Positions 27,425 through 35,598 of a DNA stretch of 64,000 nt are shown here, one piece after another. Origin of the DNA: Comamonas testosteroni (lineage in GTDB: Bacteria > Pseudomonadota > Gammaproteobacteria > Burkholderiales > Burkholderiaceae_C); NCBI RefSeq assembly GCF_003569915.1, contig NZ_KZ984443.1, positions 68,821 to 132,820 of the forward strand, given 5' to 3'. Below the pieces are notes generated by a model. That model was not told where the DNA came from. It ran no database searches and worked only from the letters and a program-made list of their open reading frames with translations. Both the position numbers and the translations under genes were made by a program. Position 1 is the first letter of the stretch. Every line of letters begins with the position of its first letter.

Positions 27425-27503
27425 CCGGGGGCGCCGAGCAAGAGCCGCCTCGCGGCGAAGGCGCCGTCCCCCTGGGGGGAAGCCGCAAAGCGGCTCAGGG
27501 GGA
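27425..27503. repeat. CCCCTGAG-type palindromic repeat, copy D (inverted)
   Basis: Read on the minus strand, the segment begins with CCCCCTGAGCCGCTTTGCGG and continues with CTTCCCCCCAGGGGGACGGC, then a GGCGGCTCTTGCTCGGCGCC block. It is the inverted form of copies A-C. It lies 23 nt past the TRAP dctP stop codon, so relative to dctP it is in the same orientation as the other copies are to their upstream genes. Confidence 0.8.
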
Positions 27504-27525
27504 CGTTACTCCTGCTCAGGGGGGC

Positions 27526-28563
27526 TTACTTTTGACTTGCAGCGATGGCCTTCTCAGCCTTTTCCACCAAGCCAGCACCAATCTGGCTCTTCCACTTGTC
27601 ATACACGGGGCGCGTGGCCTTCACAAAGGCCTCGCGCTCAGCAGCTGTGGGGGTGGTCACCGTCACGCCCAGAGCAGTCAGATCCTTGAGCAAAGGCTTG
27701 TCGGCTTCGACCAGACCCTTGCGTGCGATGGCGATTTCTTCCTTGGCGGCGTCCAGCGCGGCTTGCTTGACGATGGCCTGGTCAGCAGGCGTCCAGCTGT
27801 TCCAGATGTCCTTGTTCACCACAAAGATCAGCGGGTCGTTCATATAGCCCCACATGGTCATGTGTTTCTGACCCACGGATTGCAGCTTGGCGGCCATGTA
27901 CACGCCGATGGGGTTCTCTTGACCATCCACAGCGCCGCTGGCCATGGCGGGCTGGGCATCGGCCCAGCTCATCTGCGTGGGGTTGGCTCCCAGAGCGGTG
28001 AAGGTGTCCAGGAACAGGGGCGAGCCCACCACGCGAATCTTCATGCCCTTCAGGTCGGCAGGCGTCTTGATAGCGTGCTTGGAGTTGGAGATTTCACGGT
28101 AGCCGTTCTCACCCCAGGCCAGAGGCACCACACCGCCTTTTTCCAGAGTCTGGAAGATTTCCTTGCCCACTTCACCTTGCACCACGGCGTCCACGGCCTT
28201 GAAGTTGGGGAACAGGAAGGGCAGAGAGAACAGGTTCAACGACTTGATCTGGGGCGACCAGTTGATGGTCGATCCCACAGCCATATCGATCACGCCCTGG
28301 CGCAGCGCAGAGAACTCACGCGTCTGGTCGCCCTGCACCAGCGAGGTACCGGGGTAGAGCTTGATATTGATGCGGCCCTGAGTGCGTTCGCGCACCTTGT
28401 CGGCCCACAGCTCGCCGCCCTTGCCCCATGGGAAGGCCGTGCCCAGCACCAGGGACATGCGGTACTCGCTCTTGTACTTGGTCTCGGCCATGGCCATGGG
28501 CGATGCAAAGGCCAGTGCGGCAGCGGTGGCCACGGCGGAAGCGAGGAATGTACGCAGTTTCAT
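27526..28563 (-). CDS. TRAP transporter solute-binding protein (DctP family)
   Basis: A 345-residue periplasmic binding protein. A Sec signal peptide ends near SPMAMAE (about residue 27). The mature protein has the DctP fold motifs WSPQIKSLNLFSLPFLF, GMKIRVVGSPLFLDTFTALGANPTQMSWAD (quoted in part: GMKIRVVGSPLFLDTF) and DGQENPIGVY, where the conserved Arg binds an organic acid carboxylate. It delivers solute to the DctQM permease encoded just downstream on the minus strand's upstream side. Ribosome site GAAGGAGACAAACC precedes the ATG. The substrate is not readable. Confidence 0.92.
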   Translation of the reverse strand: MKLRTFLASAVATAAALAFASPMAMAETKYKSEYRMSLVLGTAFPWGKGGELWADKVRERTQGRINIKLYPGTSLVQGDQTREFSALRQGVIDMAVGSTINWSPQIKSLNLFSLPFLFPNFKAVDAVVQGEVGKEIFQTLEKGGVVPLAWGENGYREISNSKHAIKTPADLKGMKIRVVGSPLFLDTFTALGANPTQMSWADAQPAMASGAVDGQENPIGVYMAAKLQSVGQKHMTMWGYMNDPLIFVVNKDIWNSWTPADQAIVKQAALDAAKEEIAIARKGLVEADKPLLKDLTALGVTVTTPTAAEREAFVKATRPVYDKWKSQIGAGLVEKAEKAIAASQK

Positions 28564-28600
28564 TGGTTTGTCTCCTTCTAGAACTGAAAATTCGAGTCAA

Positions 28601-29899
28601 TCAATAGCCCATCTTTGCAGGGAGCCAGAGTGCGAGCTGCGGGAAGGCAATCACCAGCAGCATCACGATAAACATGGATAGCAGCATCCAGCCCACCCAG
28701 CGCACGGTGGATTCCATGCGCACACCGGCGATGCGGCAGCTGACCATCAGATTCACAGCCAGTGGCGGCGTGAACTGACCCAGTGCAACCTTGAGTGTGA
28801 GGATGACGCCAAACCAGACAGGGTCCCATTGGTAGTGGTTCATGATGGGCAACAGCAGCGGCACAAAGATCAGGAAGATCGAGATGCCATCGAGGAACAT
28901 GCCCACGGTGATCAGCAGCAGAATCAGCAGACCCAGCACGCCATATTCGCCCAAACCGGAATTGACAATGGCGTTGGCCACCGGGTCAATCACACCCAGT
29001 GTGGACAGCGAGAAGGCGAAGATGCCCGCCAGAGACACGACCAGCAAAATCACGGCGGACAGCTCACCGGCTTCACGCAGGATGGGGAACAGATCACGAA
29101 TGCCGATGGTGCGGTGAATCACCATGCCCACGAACAGACCGTAGAACACTGCCACCACGGCGGCTTCGGTGGGCGTAAACCAGCCCATGCGCATGCCGCC
29201 CAGAATCAAGACCGGCGCGGCCAGACCCCAGGACGCTTCTTTCAGGCTTTTCCAGAAAGGTGGGCGGGGCATGGAGGATTCCAGCGCGCCCATCTTGTGC
29301 TTGCGGGCCATCCAGACGGCAGGAATGATCAGCGCCACGCCGGCCAGAATGCCGGGGATCATGCCCGCTGCAAACAGCGCAGGCACCGAGGCACCGGGCA
29401 CCAGCACCGAATAGATGATGAAAGCCACCGAAGGTGGAATCAAAATATCGGTAGCAGCCGCCGCACCAACCACGCTGGCCGAAAAGCTCTTGGGATAGCC
29501 CGCACGGCTCATGGCTGCGATCATCACGCCGCCCACCGCCGCCGCATTGGCAGGGCCCGAGCCAGAGATGCCGCCCAGGAACATGGCCACGGCAATGGCG
29601 ACCAGTGGCAACATGCCGGGGCCACGGCCAACGATCGCCACCGCAAAGTTCACGAGGCGCAAAGCCACGCCGGAGCGGTCAAAAATCGAGCCGACCAGCA
29701 CAAACATGGGAATGGCCAGTAGCGGATATTTGCCCAGACCGGCATAGAAGTTCTGCGGCACGGCCAGCAGACCAAACCACTGCGCATCGGCATTGGCCAG
29801 CGCAATCGCAGCGGCACCAGCCAGACCCAGAGCGGCACCAATAGGCACGCCAATAAACATCAGCCCCAGGAAGGCCACAAATAGCAAGGTAGCGATCAT
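28601..29899 (-). CDS. TRAP transporter large permease (DctM family)
   Basis: A 432-residue membrane protein with about twelve helices, the channel-forming TRAP subunit driven by sodium or proton gradients. Visible signatures are FLGLMFIGVPIGAALGLAG at the N-terminus (quoted in part), FLGGISGSGPANAAAVGGVM and ILIPPSVAFIIYSVL. Its start overlaps the end of dctQ by 4 nt (ATGA), showing translational coupling. dctP follows 37 nt downstream. Confidence 0.93.
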   Translation of the reverse strand: MIATLLFVAFLGLMFIGVPIGAALGLAGAAAIALANADAQWFGLLAVPQNFYAGLGKYPLLAIPMFVLVGSIFDRSGVALRLVNFAVAIVGRGPGMLPLVAIAVAMFLGGISGSGPANAAAVGGVMIAAMSRAGYPKSFSASVVGAAAATDILIPPSVAFIIYSVLVPGASVPALFAAGMIPGILAGVALIIPAVWMARKHKMGALESSMPRPPFWKSLKEASWGLAAPVLILGGMRMGWFTPTEAAVVAVFYGLFVGMVIHRTIGIRDLFPILREAGELSAVILLVVSLAGIFAFSLSTLGVIDPVANAIVNSGLGEYGVLGLLILLLITVGMFLDGISIFLIFVPLLLPIMNHYQWDPVWFGVILTLKVALGQFTPPLAVNLMVSCRIAGVRMESTVRWVGWMLLSMFIVMLLVIAFPQLALWLPAKMGY

Positions 29900-30459
29900 G
29901 AGAGCTCCTTGCTGTGGTCTTTTTCACGAGGCTCGTCGGTGAAGGCTCCGGGCTTGCCTTGGCGAATGAACAGACCAATGGCGCGCACGGTAATCAACGC
30001 AGACACGATGGGCAGCCAGACCGAATACCACCACTGCGGCACACCAATGCCGGGCGAGGTCTCTTCAAAGCGGAAGTCGTCCCAGACTACGCGCACGCTG
30101 AGCACGGCAATGATGGCAAACAGCAGCGCCACCATGGCAGAGCCAAAGCGCGCCAGTGCCTTGCGGCGGGCGGCTGAGCCGCTGTCCGAAAAGAATTCGA
30201 TGCGGATATGCTGATCGCGGGCCACGGCGGCAGAGCCTGCGACCAAAGCCAGCAAAATCATCAGGAAGACTGAAATTTCTTCAGTCCAGGCGAAGGAGGA
30301 ATTGGTGAAGTAGCGCACCAGCACATTGGCAAAGGTGATCAGGGCCAGAGCAGCCATGATGGCCACCGTCAGCCAGTCTTCAATGCGCAATGAGCGAGGC
30401 TCATCCGAAGGCGGGGCCTGATCGGCGGCGCTGTCGGTCTCGGGGGGAGTGGAGGACAT
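29896..30459 (-). CDS. TRAP transporter small permease (DctQ family)
   Basis: A 187-residue protein with four predicted helices. FANVLVRYFTNSSFAWTEEISVFLMILLALVAG, quoted in part as VRYFTNSSFAWTEEIS, is the characteristic DctQ segment with the TEE acidic pair. It is the first gene of the dctQMP transcript and is divergent from the LysR regulator, separated by 280 nt. Confidence 0.9.
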   Translation of the reverse strand: MSSTPPETDSAADQAPPSDEPRSLRIEDWLTVAIMAALALITFANVLVRYFTNSSFAWTEEISVFLMILLALVAGSAAVARDQHIRIEFFSDSGSAARRKALARFGSAMVALLFAIIAVLSVRVVWDDFRFEETSPGIGVPQWWYSVWLPIVSALITVRAIGLFIRQGKPGAFTDEPREKDHSKELS

Positions 30460-30689
30460 GAACGCGGGAAGTCAGAAAAACACACAGGGGGTCAGAGCAG
30501 TTCGCCAGATGGGGCGGGTTGCGCGAACTCATGGAAACCTTTGGGTGTCCCTTGACCTTCTCGGCGTTGTGCGCCGCGATGGCATGGAGCTAGTGAACAC
30601 ATCGGATAGATGTGAACAAATATTATCAAGGCATCTATGCTTTGAGGCTTACAGCCGATAGCAGGCATTTCCCTATGACTCATGCATTT

Positions 30690-30702
30690 TGCGCATAGCG
30701 CA
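30690..30702. promoter_or_regulatory. LysR-type dyad TGCGC-ATA-GCGCA
   Basis: A perfect inverted repeat of 5-bp arms, 38 nt before the LysR gene and in the region between it and the divergent TRAP genes. The half-site TTGCGCATA (30689-30697) recurs at 31826-31834 upstream of gltI. Binding by the adjacent LysR protein is inferred. Confidence 0.55.
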
Positions 30703-30739
30703 GCACCTCCTTGGTGCAAGGCGGCGATAATGGACCGCT

Positions 30740-31690
30740 ATGGAAACCAAATGGCTTGAAGATTTCGTCAGCCTGGCTGAAACCCGCAGTTTCAGCCGCT
30801 CGGCCCAACTGCGCCACGTCACGCAGCCCGCGTTCTCGCGCCGCATCCAGGCACTGGAGGCCTGGGCGGGCACTGATCTGGTCGACAGAAGCTCGTACCC
30901 AACGCGTCTGACACCTGCTGGCAAGACCATGTATGAGCAGGCTCTGGAGATGCTGCAGTCTCTGCAAAGCACCCGTACCATGCTGCGCGCTCACGTGAGT
31001 GCAGGTAAGGGCATGGTGGGCTTTGCTGTGCCCCACACGTTGGCATTCACCTTTTTCCCGAACTGGGTCTCGGCCGTGCATGAGAAGTTCGGACCCTTCC
31101 GCAGCCGCCTGTTTGCGCTCAATGTGCATGATGCGGTGATGCGTCTGGTCGAGGGTGGTTGTGATCTGTTGATTGCCTACTACCACCCGTCCCAGCCATT
31201 CCAGCTGGACCCTGCGCGCTATGAAATGGTGAGCCTGGGGCATGAGGTTCTGGCACCGTATTCCAAGCCGGATTCGGACGGTAAGCCTATCTTTACGCTG
31301 CCTGGTCGCCAGGCTCAGCCGCTGCCGTATCTGGGTTATGCGGCTGGTGCTTACCTGGGCCGTGTGACCGAGTTGATCCTCAAGGAAGCCTCCGAAGCCG
31401 TGCATCTGGAGCGCGTCTATGAAACCGATATGGCCGAGGGCCTGAAGGCCATGGCGCTCGAAGGCCACGGCATTGCCTTCCTGCCTTACAGCGCTGTGCG
31501 CGGCGAGCTGGAAAGTGGTCGCTTGGTCAGTGCCGTGCCAGAAGGCGTGACCGGCTTTCAGATGGATATGGAAGTGCGCGCTTATCGCGAAAAGCCCGGC
31601 AGCGATGCGCCTCAGGGTGGCGCAGCAGCGCTGTGGAACTTTCTCAAGGAGCAGGGCGAGACCGTCGGAGCGGACGTAAAAGCGGCCTGA
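30740..31690 (+). CDS. LysR-family regulator (HypT/YjiE-like)
   Basis: A 316-residue LysR protein. The winged HTH opens METKWLEDFVSLAETRSFSRSAQLRHVTQPAFSRRIQALE, quoted in part: ETKWLEDF and VTQPAFSRRI. The effector domain carries YLGYAAGAYLGRVTELIL and GLKAMALEGHGIAFLPYSAV. The ETKWL..F start and the xYLGRxxxxxL segment resemble HypT (YjiE), the hypochlorite-responsive LysR of E. coli, but the redox-sensing role is not shown. It is divergent from TRAP genes and precedes gltIJKL in the same direction, so it could regulate either. A terminator follows. Confidence 0.85.
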   Translation: METKWLEDFVSLAETRSFSRSAQLRHVTQPAFSRRIQALEAWAGTDLVDRSSYPTRLTPAGKTMYEQALEMLQSLQSTRTMLRAHVSAGKGMVGFAVPHTLAFTFFPNWVSAVHEKFGPFRSRLFALNVHDAVMRLVEGGCDLLIAYYHPSQPFQLDPARYEMVSLGHEVLAPYSKPDSDGKPIFTLPGRQAQPLPYLGYAAGAYLGRVTELILKEASEAVHLERVYETDMAEGLKAMALEGHGIAFLPYSAVRGELESGRLVSAVPEGVTGFQMDMEVRAYREKPGSDAPQGGAAALWNFLKEQGETVGADVKAA

Positions 31691-31714
31691 TACGACAACT
31701 GTTGCTTTTCTTCC

Positions 31715-31736
31715 AAGGGCCTGCGGGCCCTTTTTT
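31715..31736 (+). terminator. Intrinsic terminator after the LysR gene
   Basis: AAGGGCC / GGGCCCTT stem with a short TGC loop and T6 run, 24 nt after the stop codon. Confidence 0.88.
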
Positions 31737-32119
31737 CGTTCAGGCGTACTAATTTAGGTCGGTTTTTACTTTTTTCTAGGTAATTACCCTTGGGTTATGC
31801 CTAGGGTTAACACTGAATATGCGAGTTGCGCATAAGGCCTTTTGCCATCGGCATTGGCTTGTCTCGCCCCTGAAGCATTAGAGTTCGCACCTTGCTGAGC
31901 TTGAGGTGCAGTGTTGCAGTGCAGGGAAAGGCTTACAAGTGGGTGCTTGCGTGCTCACATTTCCTTCGGGAAAAGTCCTAGAAAGGTTTGCATTGCACTT
32001 GTCTCTCATCGCTGCACAATGGGTGCAGTACATTTCTTGACGTAACTTGTCTACCCTCACAAAGGGTTAAGCGTTGATAAGTGGCAAGCGTTTTTGGTCC
32101 TTACCAATAGGAGATCGAT
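31737..32119 (+). other. Long non-coding leader region upstream of gltI
   Basis: 383 nt without a credible gene. It contains a perfect dyad TATGCG-N5-CGCATA (31818-31834), a small hairpin TTTCC-TTCG-GGAAA with a UUCG loop (31960-31973), the dyad-like CAAGTGGGTGCTTG (31937-31950), and a possible -35 TTGACG at 32037-32042 without a good -10. The ribosome site AGGAGA for gltI is at its end. I saw no match to a known riboswitch class. A regulated promoter near the dyad with a structured 5' leader is one reading. Confidence 0.5.
31818..31834. promoter_or_regulatory. LysR-type dyad TATGCG-N5-CGCATA upstream of gltI
   Basis: A perfect inverted repeat with 6-bp arms, 286 nt before gltI. It shares the 9-mer TTGCGCATA with the dyad in front of the LysR gene, suggesting one regulator binds both. 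Confidence 0.55.
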
Positions 32120-33019
32120 ATGAAGAAGCAATTGTTGGCTATTGCCGTGACGGCTCTGGCTGCTGGCAGCGTGTTTGCACAGGCCAATGACACTCTGGCC
32201 AAGATCAAGTCCACGGGCAGCGTCACGCTGGGCGTGCGCGAGTCTTCCGGCCTTGGCTATACGCTGGGCAATGGCAAGTACGTTGGTTTCCACACTGAAA
32301 TGGGCGAACGCATCCTGAAGGATGTTCAGAAGCAACTGGGCCTGACTGCGCTGGAAGTGAAGTACCAGCCCGTGACTTCGCAAAACCGTATTCCCCTGGT
32401 GACCAATGGCACAGTGGATATCGAGTGCGGCTCCACCACCAACAACACGGCTCGTCAGAAGGAAGCCGCGTTTGCTGTCACCACCTACGTGGAAGAAGTG
32501 CGTATCGCCACGCGTGCCAACTCCGGCATCAACGGCATCAAGGACCTGAACGGCAAGACTCTGGTGACCACCACCGGTACGACCTCCGTGCAGACGCTGC
32601 GCAAGAACAAGCGCGCTGATGGCCTGACGTTCAAGGAAGTCATGGGCAAGGATCACGCAGACAGCTTCCTGATGCTGGAAACCGGCCGTGCTGACGCCTT
32701 CATCATGGACGGCTCCATCCTGGCTGCCAATATCTCCAAGTCCAAGTCCCCCAAGGACTACCACATCGTGGGTGAAGTGCTGTCCGTGGAGCCCATCGCC
32801 TGCATGATGCGCAAGGATGATCCTGCCTTCAAGAAGGCAGTGGATGACTCCATCACTCGTCAGATCAAGGACGGCTCGCTGGCCAAGCTGTACGACAAGT
32901 GGTTCATGCAACCCATTCCTCCCAACAATGTGAAGGTGGGTCTGCCCCTGTCTGCTGCCACCAAGGAAGCATGGGCACACCCCAATGACAAGCCCATGGA
33001 AGCCTACGAAGTCAAGTAA
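32120..33019 (+). CDS. gltI: Glutamate/aspartate ABC transporter substrate-binding protein
   Basis: A 299-residue periplasmic protein. Signal peptide MKKQLLAIAVTALAAGSVFA is cleaved before QANDT. The mature part shows SGSVTLGVRESS-like N-terminus (GSVTLGVRESSGLGYTLGNG), QNRIPLVTNGTVDIECGSTTNN and DSFLMLETGRADAFIMDG, matching GltI/DEBP of the SBP_bac_3 family that binds L-Glu and L-Asp. It is followed by a hairpin and then gltJ, gltK and gltL. ATG 32120 has the ribosome site AGGAGA. Confidence 0.93.
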   Translation: MKKQLLAIAVTALAAGSVFAQANDTLAKIKSTGSVTLGVRESSGLGYTLGNGKYVGFHTEMGERILKDVQKQLGLTALEVKYQPVTSQNRIPLVTNGTVDIECGSTTNNTARQKEAAFAVTTYVEEVRIATRANSGINGIKDLNGKTLVTTTGTTSVQTLRKNKRADGLTFKEVMGKDHADSFLMLETGRADAFIMDGSILAANISKSKSPKDYHIVGEVLSVEPIACMMRKDDPAFKKAVDDSITRQIKDGSLAKLYDKWFMQPIPPNNVKVGLPLSAATKEAWAHPNDKPMEAYEVK

Positions 33020-33038
33020 GCCTGCCCTATAGGTGTAC

Positions 33039-33074
33039 CGCCCCTTCTGCCACGCGGTTTGAAGGGGCGTTTTT
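33039..33074 (+). terminator. Intergenic hairpin between gltI and gltJ
   Basis: CGCCCCTTC / GAAGGGGCG with a 13-nt loop and a TTTTTG tail. Placed after the binding-protein gene, it may partly terminate or stabilise, giving more gltI than permease mRNA, as is common in ABC operons. Confidence 0.75.
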
Positions 33075-33133
33075 GTTGAGAGGGTGGGTGTGAGTGTTCG
33101 CCCTCATAAATCAAGAATGAAAGAGGTGCTCGT

Positions 33134-33886
33134 ATGAGTTGGGATTGGCAGGTGTTCTGTCAGGACACCATTACCCAAGAGGTCGGGCAGAGCTGTTTTG
33201 GCAAGAACGGCGACATCACCTATCTGGACTGGATGTTGTCGGCCTGGGGCTGGACCGTGTCGGTGGCTTTGCTGTCGCTGGTGATCGCTCTGGTGCTGGG
33301 TGCAGTGATCGGTACCTTGCGTACCTTGCCCGACAAGCCGTGGATTGTTCGTCTGGGTAATGCCTGGGTGGAGCTGTTCCGTAATATTCCGCTGCTGGTG
33401 CAGGTCTTCATCTGGTACCACGTGGTTCCCGCAATTTTCCCTGCCATGAAGTCCCTGCCGGGCTTTGTGCTGGTGGTGTTTGCCATTGGATTTTTCACCT
33501 CGGCGCGTATTGCCGAGCAGGTGCGATCCGGTATTCAGGCCTTGCCGCGCGGTCAGCGCTATGCAGGCATGGCCATGGGTTTCACCACCTTCCAGACCTA
33601 TCGCTATGTGCTGCTGCCCATGGCATTTCGCATCATCATTCCACCGCTGACCAGCGAGGCCATGAACGTGTTCAAGAACTCGTCCGTGGCGTTTGCCGTG
33701 TCCGTGGCCGAGTTGACCATGTTCGCCATGCAAGCTCAGGAAGAGACTTCGCGCGGCGTCGAGGTCTACCTGGCGGTGACGGGTCTGTATATGCTTTCCG
33801 CCTTCGTTATCAACCGCATCATGGCTTTCATTGAGAAGCGCTCTCGCGTCCCCGGCCTGATTGCTGCCAGCGGTGGAGGCCACTGA
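33134..33886 (+). CDS. gltJ: Glutamate/aspartate ABC transporter permease
   Basis: A 250-residue inner-membrane permease of the HisM type. The helices from about residue 35 onward include LGNAWVELFRNIPLLVQVFIWYHVV (quoted in part: VELFRNIPLLVQVF). The cytoplasmic EAA loop reads EQVRSGIQALPRGQRYAGMAMG, near residue 130. With GltK it forms the channel for glutamate/aspartate uptake. It ends 1 nt before the gltK start codon, so the two are tightly coupled. Confidence 0.92.
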   Translation: MSWDWQVFCQDTITQEVGQSCFGKNGDITYLDWMLSAWGWTVSVALLSLVIALVLGAVIGTLRTLPDKPWIVRLGNAWVELFRNIPLLVQVFIWYHVVPAIFPAMKSLPGFVLVVFAIGFFTSARIAEQVRSGIQALPRGQRYAGMAMGFTTFQTYRYVLLPMAFRIIIPPLTSEAMNVFKNSSVAFAVSVAELTMFAMQAQEETSRGVEVYLAVTGLYMLSAFVINRIMAFIEKRSRVPGLIAASGGGH

Positions 33887-33887
33887 T

Positions 33888-34559
33888 ATGAATCTCAACC
33901 TCGACTGGTCGTTTTTCTCGTGGGATCTGTTCAGCAACTTCGTTCTGAAGGGTCTGTACTTCAGCCTGACGCTGACCATCATTGCCACGCTGGGCGGTAT
34001 CTTCTTTGGTACCTTGCTGGCGCTGATGCGTCTGTCCGGCAAGAAGTGGCTGGATGTACCCGCCACCATCTATGTCAACGGCATGCGCTCCATTCCGCTG
34101 GTGATGGTGATTCTGTGGTTCTTCCTGCTGATGCCCATGCTGATCGGAAGGCCCATCGGTGCCGAGACTTCGGCCATCATTACCTTCATCGCGTTTGAGG
34201 CGGCGTACTTCTCTGAAATCATGCGTGCGGGCATTCAGTCCATTCCGCGTGGTCAGGTGTTCGCAGGTCAGGCTCTGGGCATGACTTATGCACAGAACAT
34301 GAAGCTGGTGGTGCTGCCACAAGCCTTCCGCAACATGCTGCCCGTGCTGCTGACGCAGACCATCATCCTGTTTCAGGATACCTCGCTGGTCTATGCCATT
34401 GGCGCCTATGACATGCTCAAGGGCTTCGAAATCGCTGGCAAGAACTATGGTCGCCCGATCGAGTCCTATCTGGCTGCAGCTGTGACCTACTTTGTGATCT
34501 GCTTTGCCTTGTCCTGGTTCGTCAAGCGCCTGCACAAAAAAATAGCGATTATTAGATGA
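33888..34559 (+). CDS. gltK: Glutamate/aspartate ABC transporter permease
   Basis: A 223-residue partner permease. It has the same family architecture as GltJ: VNGMRSIPLVMVILWFF and an EAA loop SEIMRAGIQSIPRGQVFAGQALG near residue 110 (quoted in part: GIQSIPRGQVFAGQALG). I chose ATG 33888, right after the gltJ stop, over an upstream start at 33861 inside gltJ. A CCCCTGAG-type repeat starts immediately after the stop codon, separating it from gltL by 146 nt. Confidence 0.92.
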   Translation: MNLNLDWSFFSWDLFSNFVLKGLYFSLTLTIIATLGGIFFGTLLALMRLSGKKWLDVPATIYVNGMRSIPLVMVILWFFLLMPMLIGRPIGAETSAIITFIAFEAAYFSEIMRAGIQSIPRGQVFAGQALGMTYAQNMKLVVLPQAFRNMLPVLLTQTIILFQDTSLVYAIGAYDMLKGFEIAGKNYGRPIESYLAAAVTYFVICFALSWFVKRLHKKIAIIR

Positions 34560-34648
34560 CCCCCTGAGGCGCTGTGCGCCTTCCCCCAAGGGGGACACCG
34601 ACATCGCTGCGGGGCGGCCCTTGCTTGTCGGCCCCCGCGTGGGGTGTG
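34560..34648. repeat. CCCCTGAG-type palindromic intergenic repeat, copy C
   Basis: CCCCCTGAGGCGCTGTGCGCC, then TTCCCCCAAGGGGGACACCG and GCGGGGCGGCCCTTGC. The first 20 bases are CCCCCTGAGGCGCTGTGCGC. It begins immediately after the gltK TGA and lies inside the glt operon. Confidence 0.85.
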
Positions 34649-34705
34649 CGAAGTTTGAAGAGCATGCACAGCGCAATGGATAATTGAATATCTGGAGAAA
34701 ACCAA

Positions 34706-35443
34706 ATGATCGAATTGAAGAACGTCTCCAAGTGGTATGGCAGCTTTCAGGTGCTGTCCGATTGCTCCACCAATATCAACAAAGGTGAGGTGGTGGTGGT
34801 TTGCGGACCTTCGGGCTCGGGCAAGTCCACGCTGATCAAGACCATCAATGCGCTGGAGCCCTTCCAGAAGGGCGAAATCTTTGTGGACGGCACGGCAGTG
34901 CACGACCCCAAGACCGATCTGCCCAAGCTGCGCAGCCGCGTGGGCATGGTGTTCCAGCACTTTGAGCTGTTTCCCCACCTGTCCGTGACGGAGAACCTGA
35001 CCATCGCGCAGATGAAGGTGCTGGGCCGCAATGCAGCCGACGCCAAGGCTCGTGGCCTCAAGATGCTGGACCGCGTGGGTCTGACCGCTCACAAGGACAA
35101 GTTCCCTGGGCAGCTCTCGGGCGGTCAGCAGCAGCGTGTGGCCATTGCGCGTGCGCTGTCCATGGACCCTATCGTCATGCTGTTTGACGAACCCACGTCC
35201 GCACTGGACCCCGAAATGGTGGGCGAAGTGCTGGACGTGATGATGGGCCTGGCCAACGAGGGCATGACCATGATGTGCGTGACCCACGAAATGGGTTTTG
35301 CGCGCAAGGTGGCCAGCCGCGTGATCTTCATGGATGTGGGCGGCAAGATTCTCGAAGACTGTTCCAAGGATGAGTTCTTCGGCAACCCCGAAGCACGTCA
35401 GCCCCGGACCAAGGAATTCCTCAACAAGATTCTGCAGCACTGA
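34706..35443 (+). CDS. gltL: Glutamate/aspartate ABC transporter ATP-binding protein
   Basis: A 245-residue ATPase of the polar amino acid uptake class. Walker A is [15 protein letters not shown] (about 33-47), Q-loop [15 protein letters not shown], signature [15 protein letters not shown] (near 138) and Walker [16 protein letters not shown]. It energises GltJK with GltI as the receptor. ATG 34706 follows TCTGGAGAAAACCAA. A strong terminator lies downstream and closes the operon. Confidence 0.95.
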   Translation: MIELKNVSKWYGSFQVLSDCSTNINKGEVVVVCGPSGSGKSTLIKTINALEPFQKGEIFVDGTAVHDPKTDLPKLRSRVGMVFQHFELFPHLSVTENLTIAQMKVLGRNAADAKARGLKMLDRVGLTAHKDKFPGQLSGGQQQRVAIARALSMDPIVMLFDEPTSALDPEMVGEVLDVMMGLANEGMTMMCVTHEMGFARKVASRVIFMDVGGKILEDCSKDEFFGNPEARQPRTKEFLNKILQH

Positions 35444-35465
35444 TCGTCGGCGGACTTCTGATGCC

Positions 35466-35493
35466 AAAGCGCTCTTTCGGGAGCGCTTTTTTT
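35466..35493 (+). terminator. Intrinsic terminator after gltL
   Basis: AAAGCGCTC / GAGCGCTTT stem, TTTCGG loop, T run; 22 nt after the stop codon. Confidence 0.9.
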
Positions 35494-35500
35494 ATGGGTT

Positions 35501-35562
35501 TGCTATTAAATAAATAGCTGATAGTCCATGATTTCTATAGACATCAAGCTGTTTTATCTTTG
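35501..35562. repeat. AGCT-type intergenic repeat
   Basis: TTTGCTATTAAATAAATAGC, TGATAGTCCATGATTTCTAT and AGACATCAAGCTG. The TAGTCC...GGAC-like pairing and AGCT ends match the rnpB-downstream copy at 58288. It lies between gltL and the convergent arginase gene. Confidence 0.65.
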
Positions 35563-35598
35563 ATTGGGTAAAGTGCGTGTCGTTGGGGCCATCCCGTG

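Noticed and set aside
31890-31925. GGTGCAGTGTTGC as a sigma-54 promoter before gltI
   Set aside because: The GG and GC elements are 9 nt apart rather than 10, and the flanks do not match the consensus.
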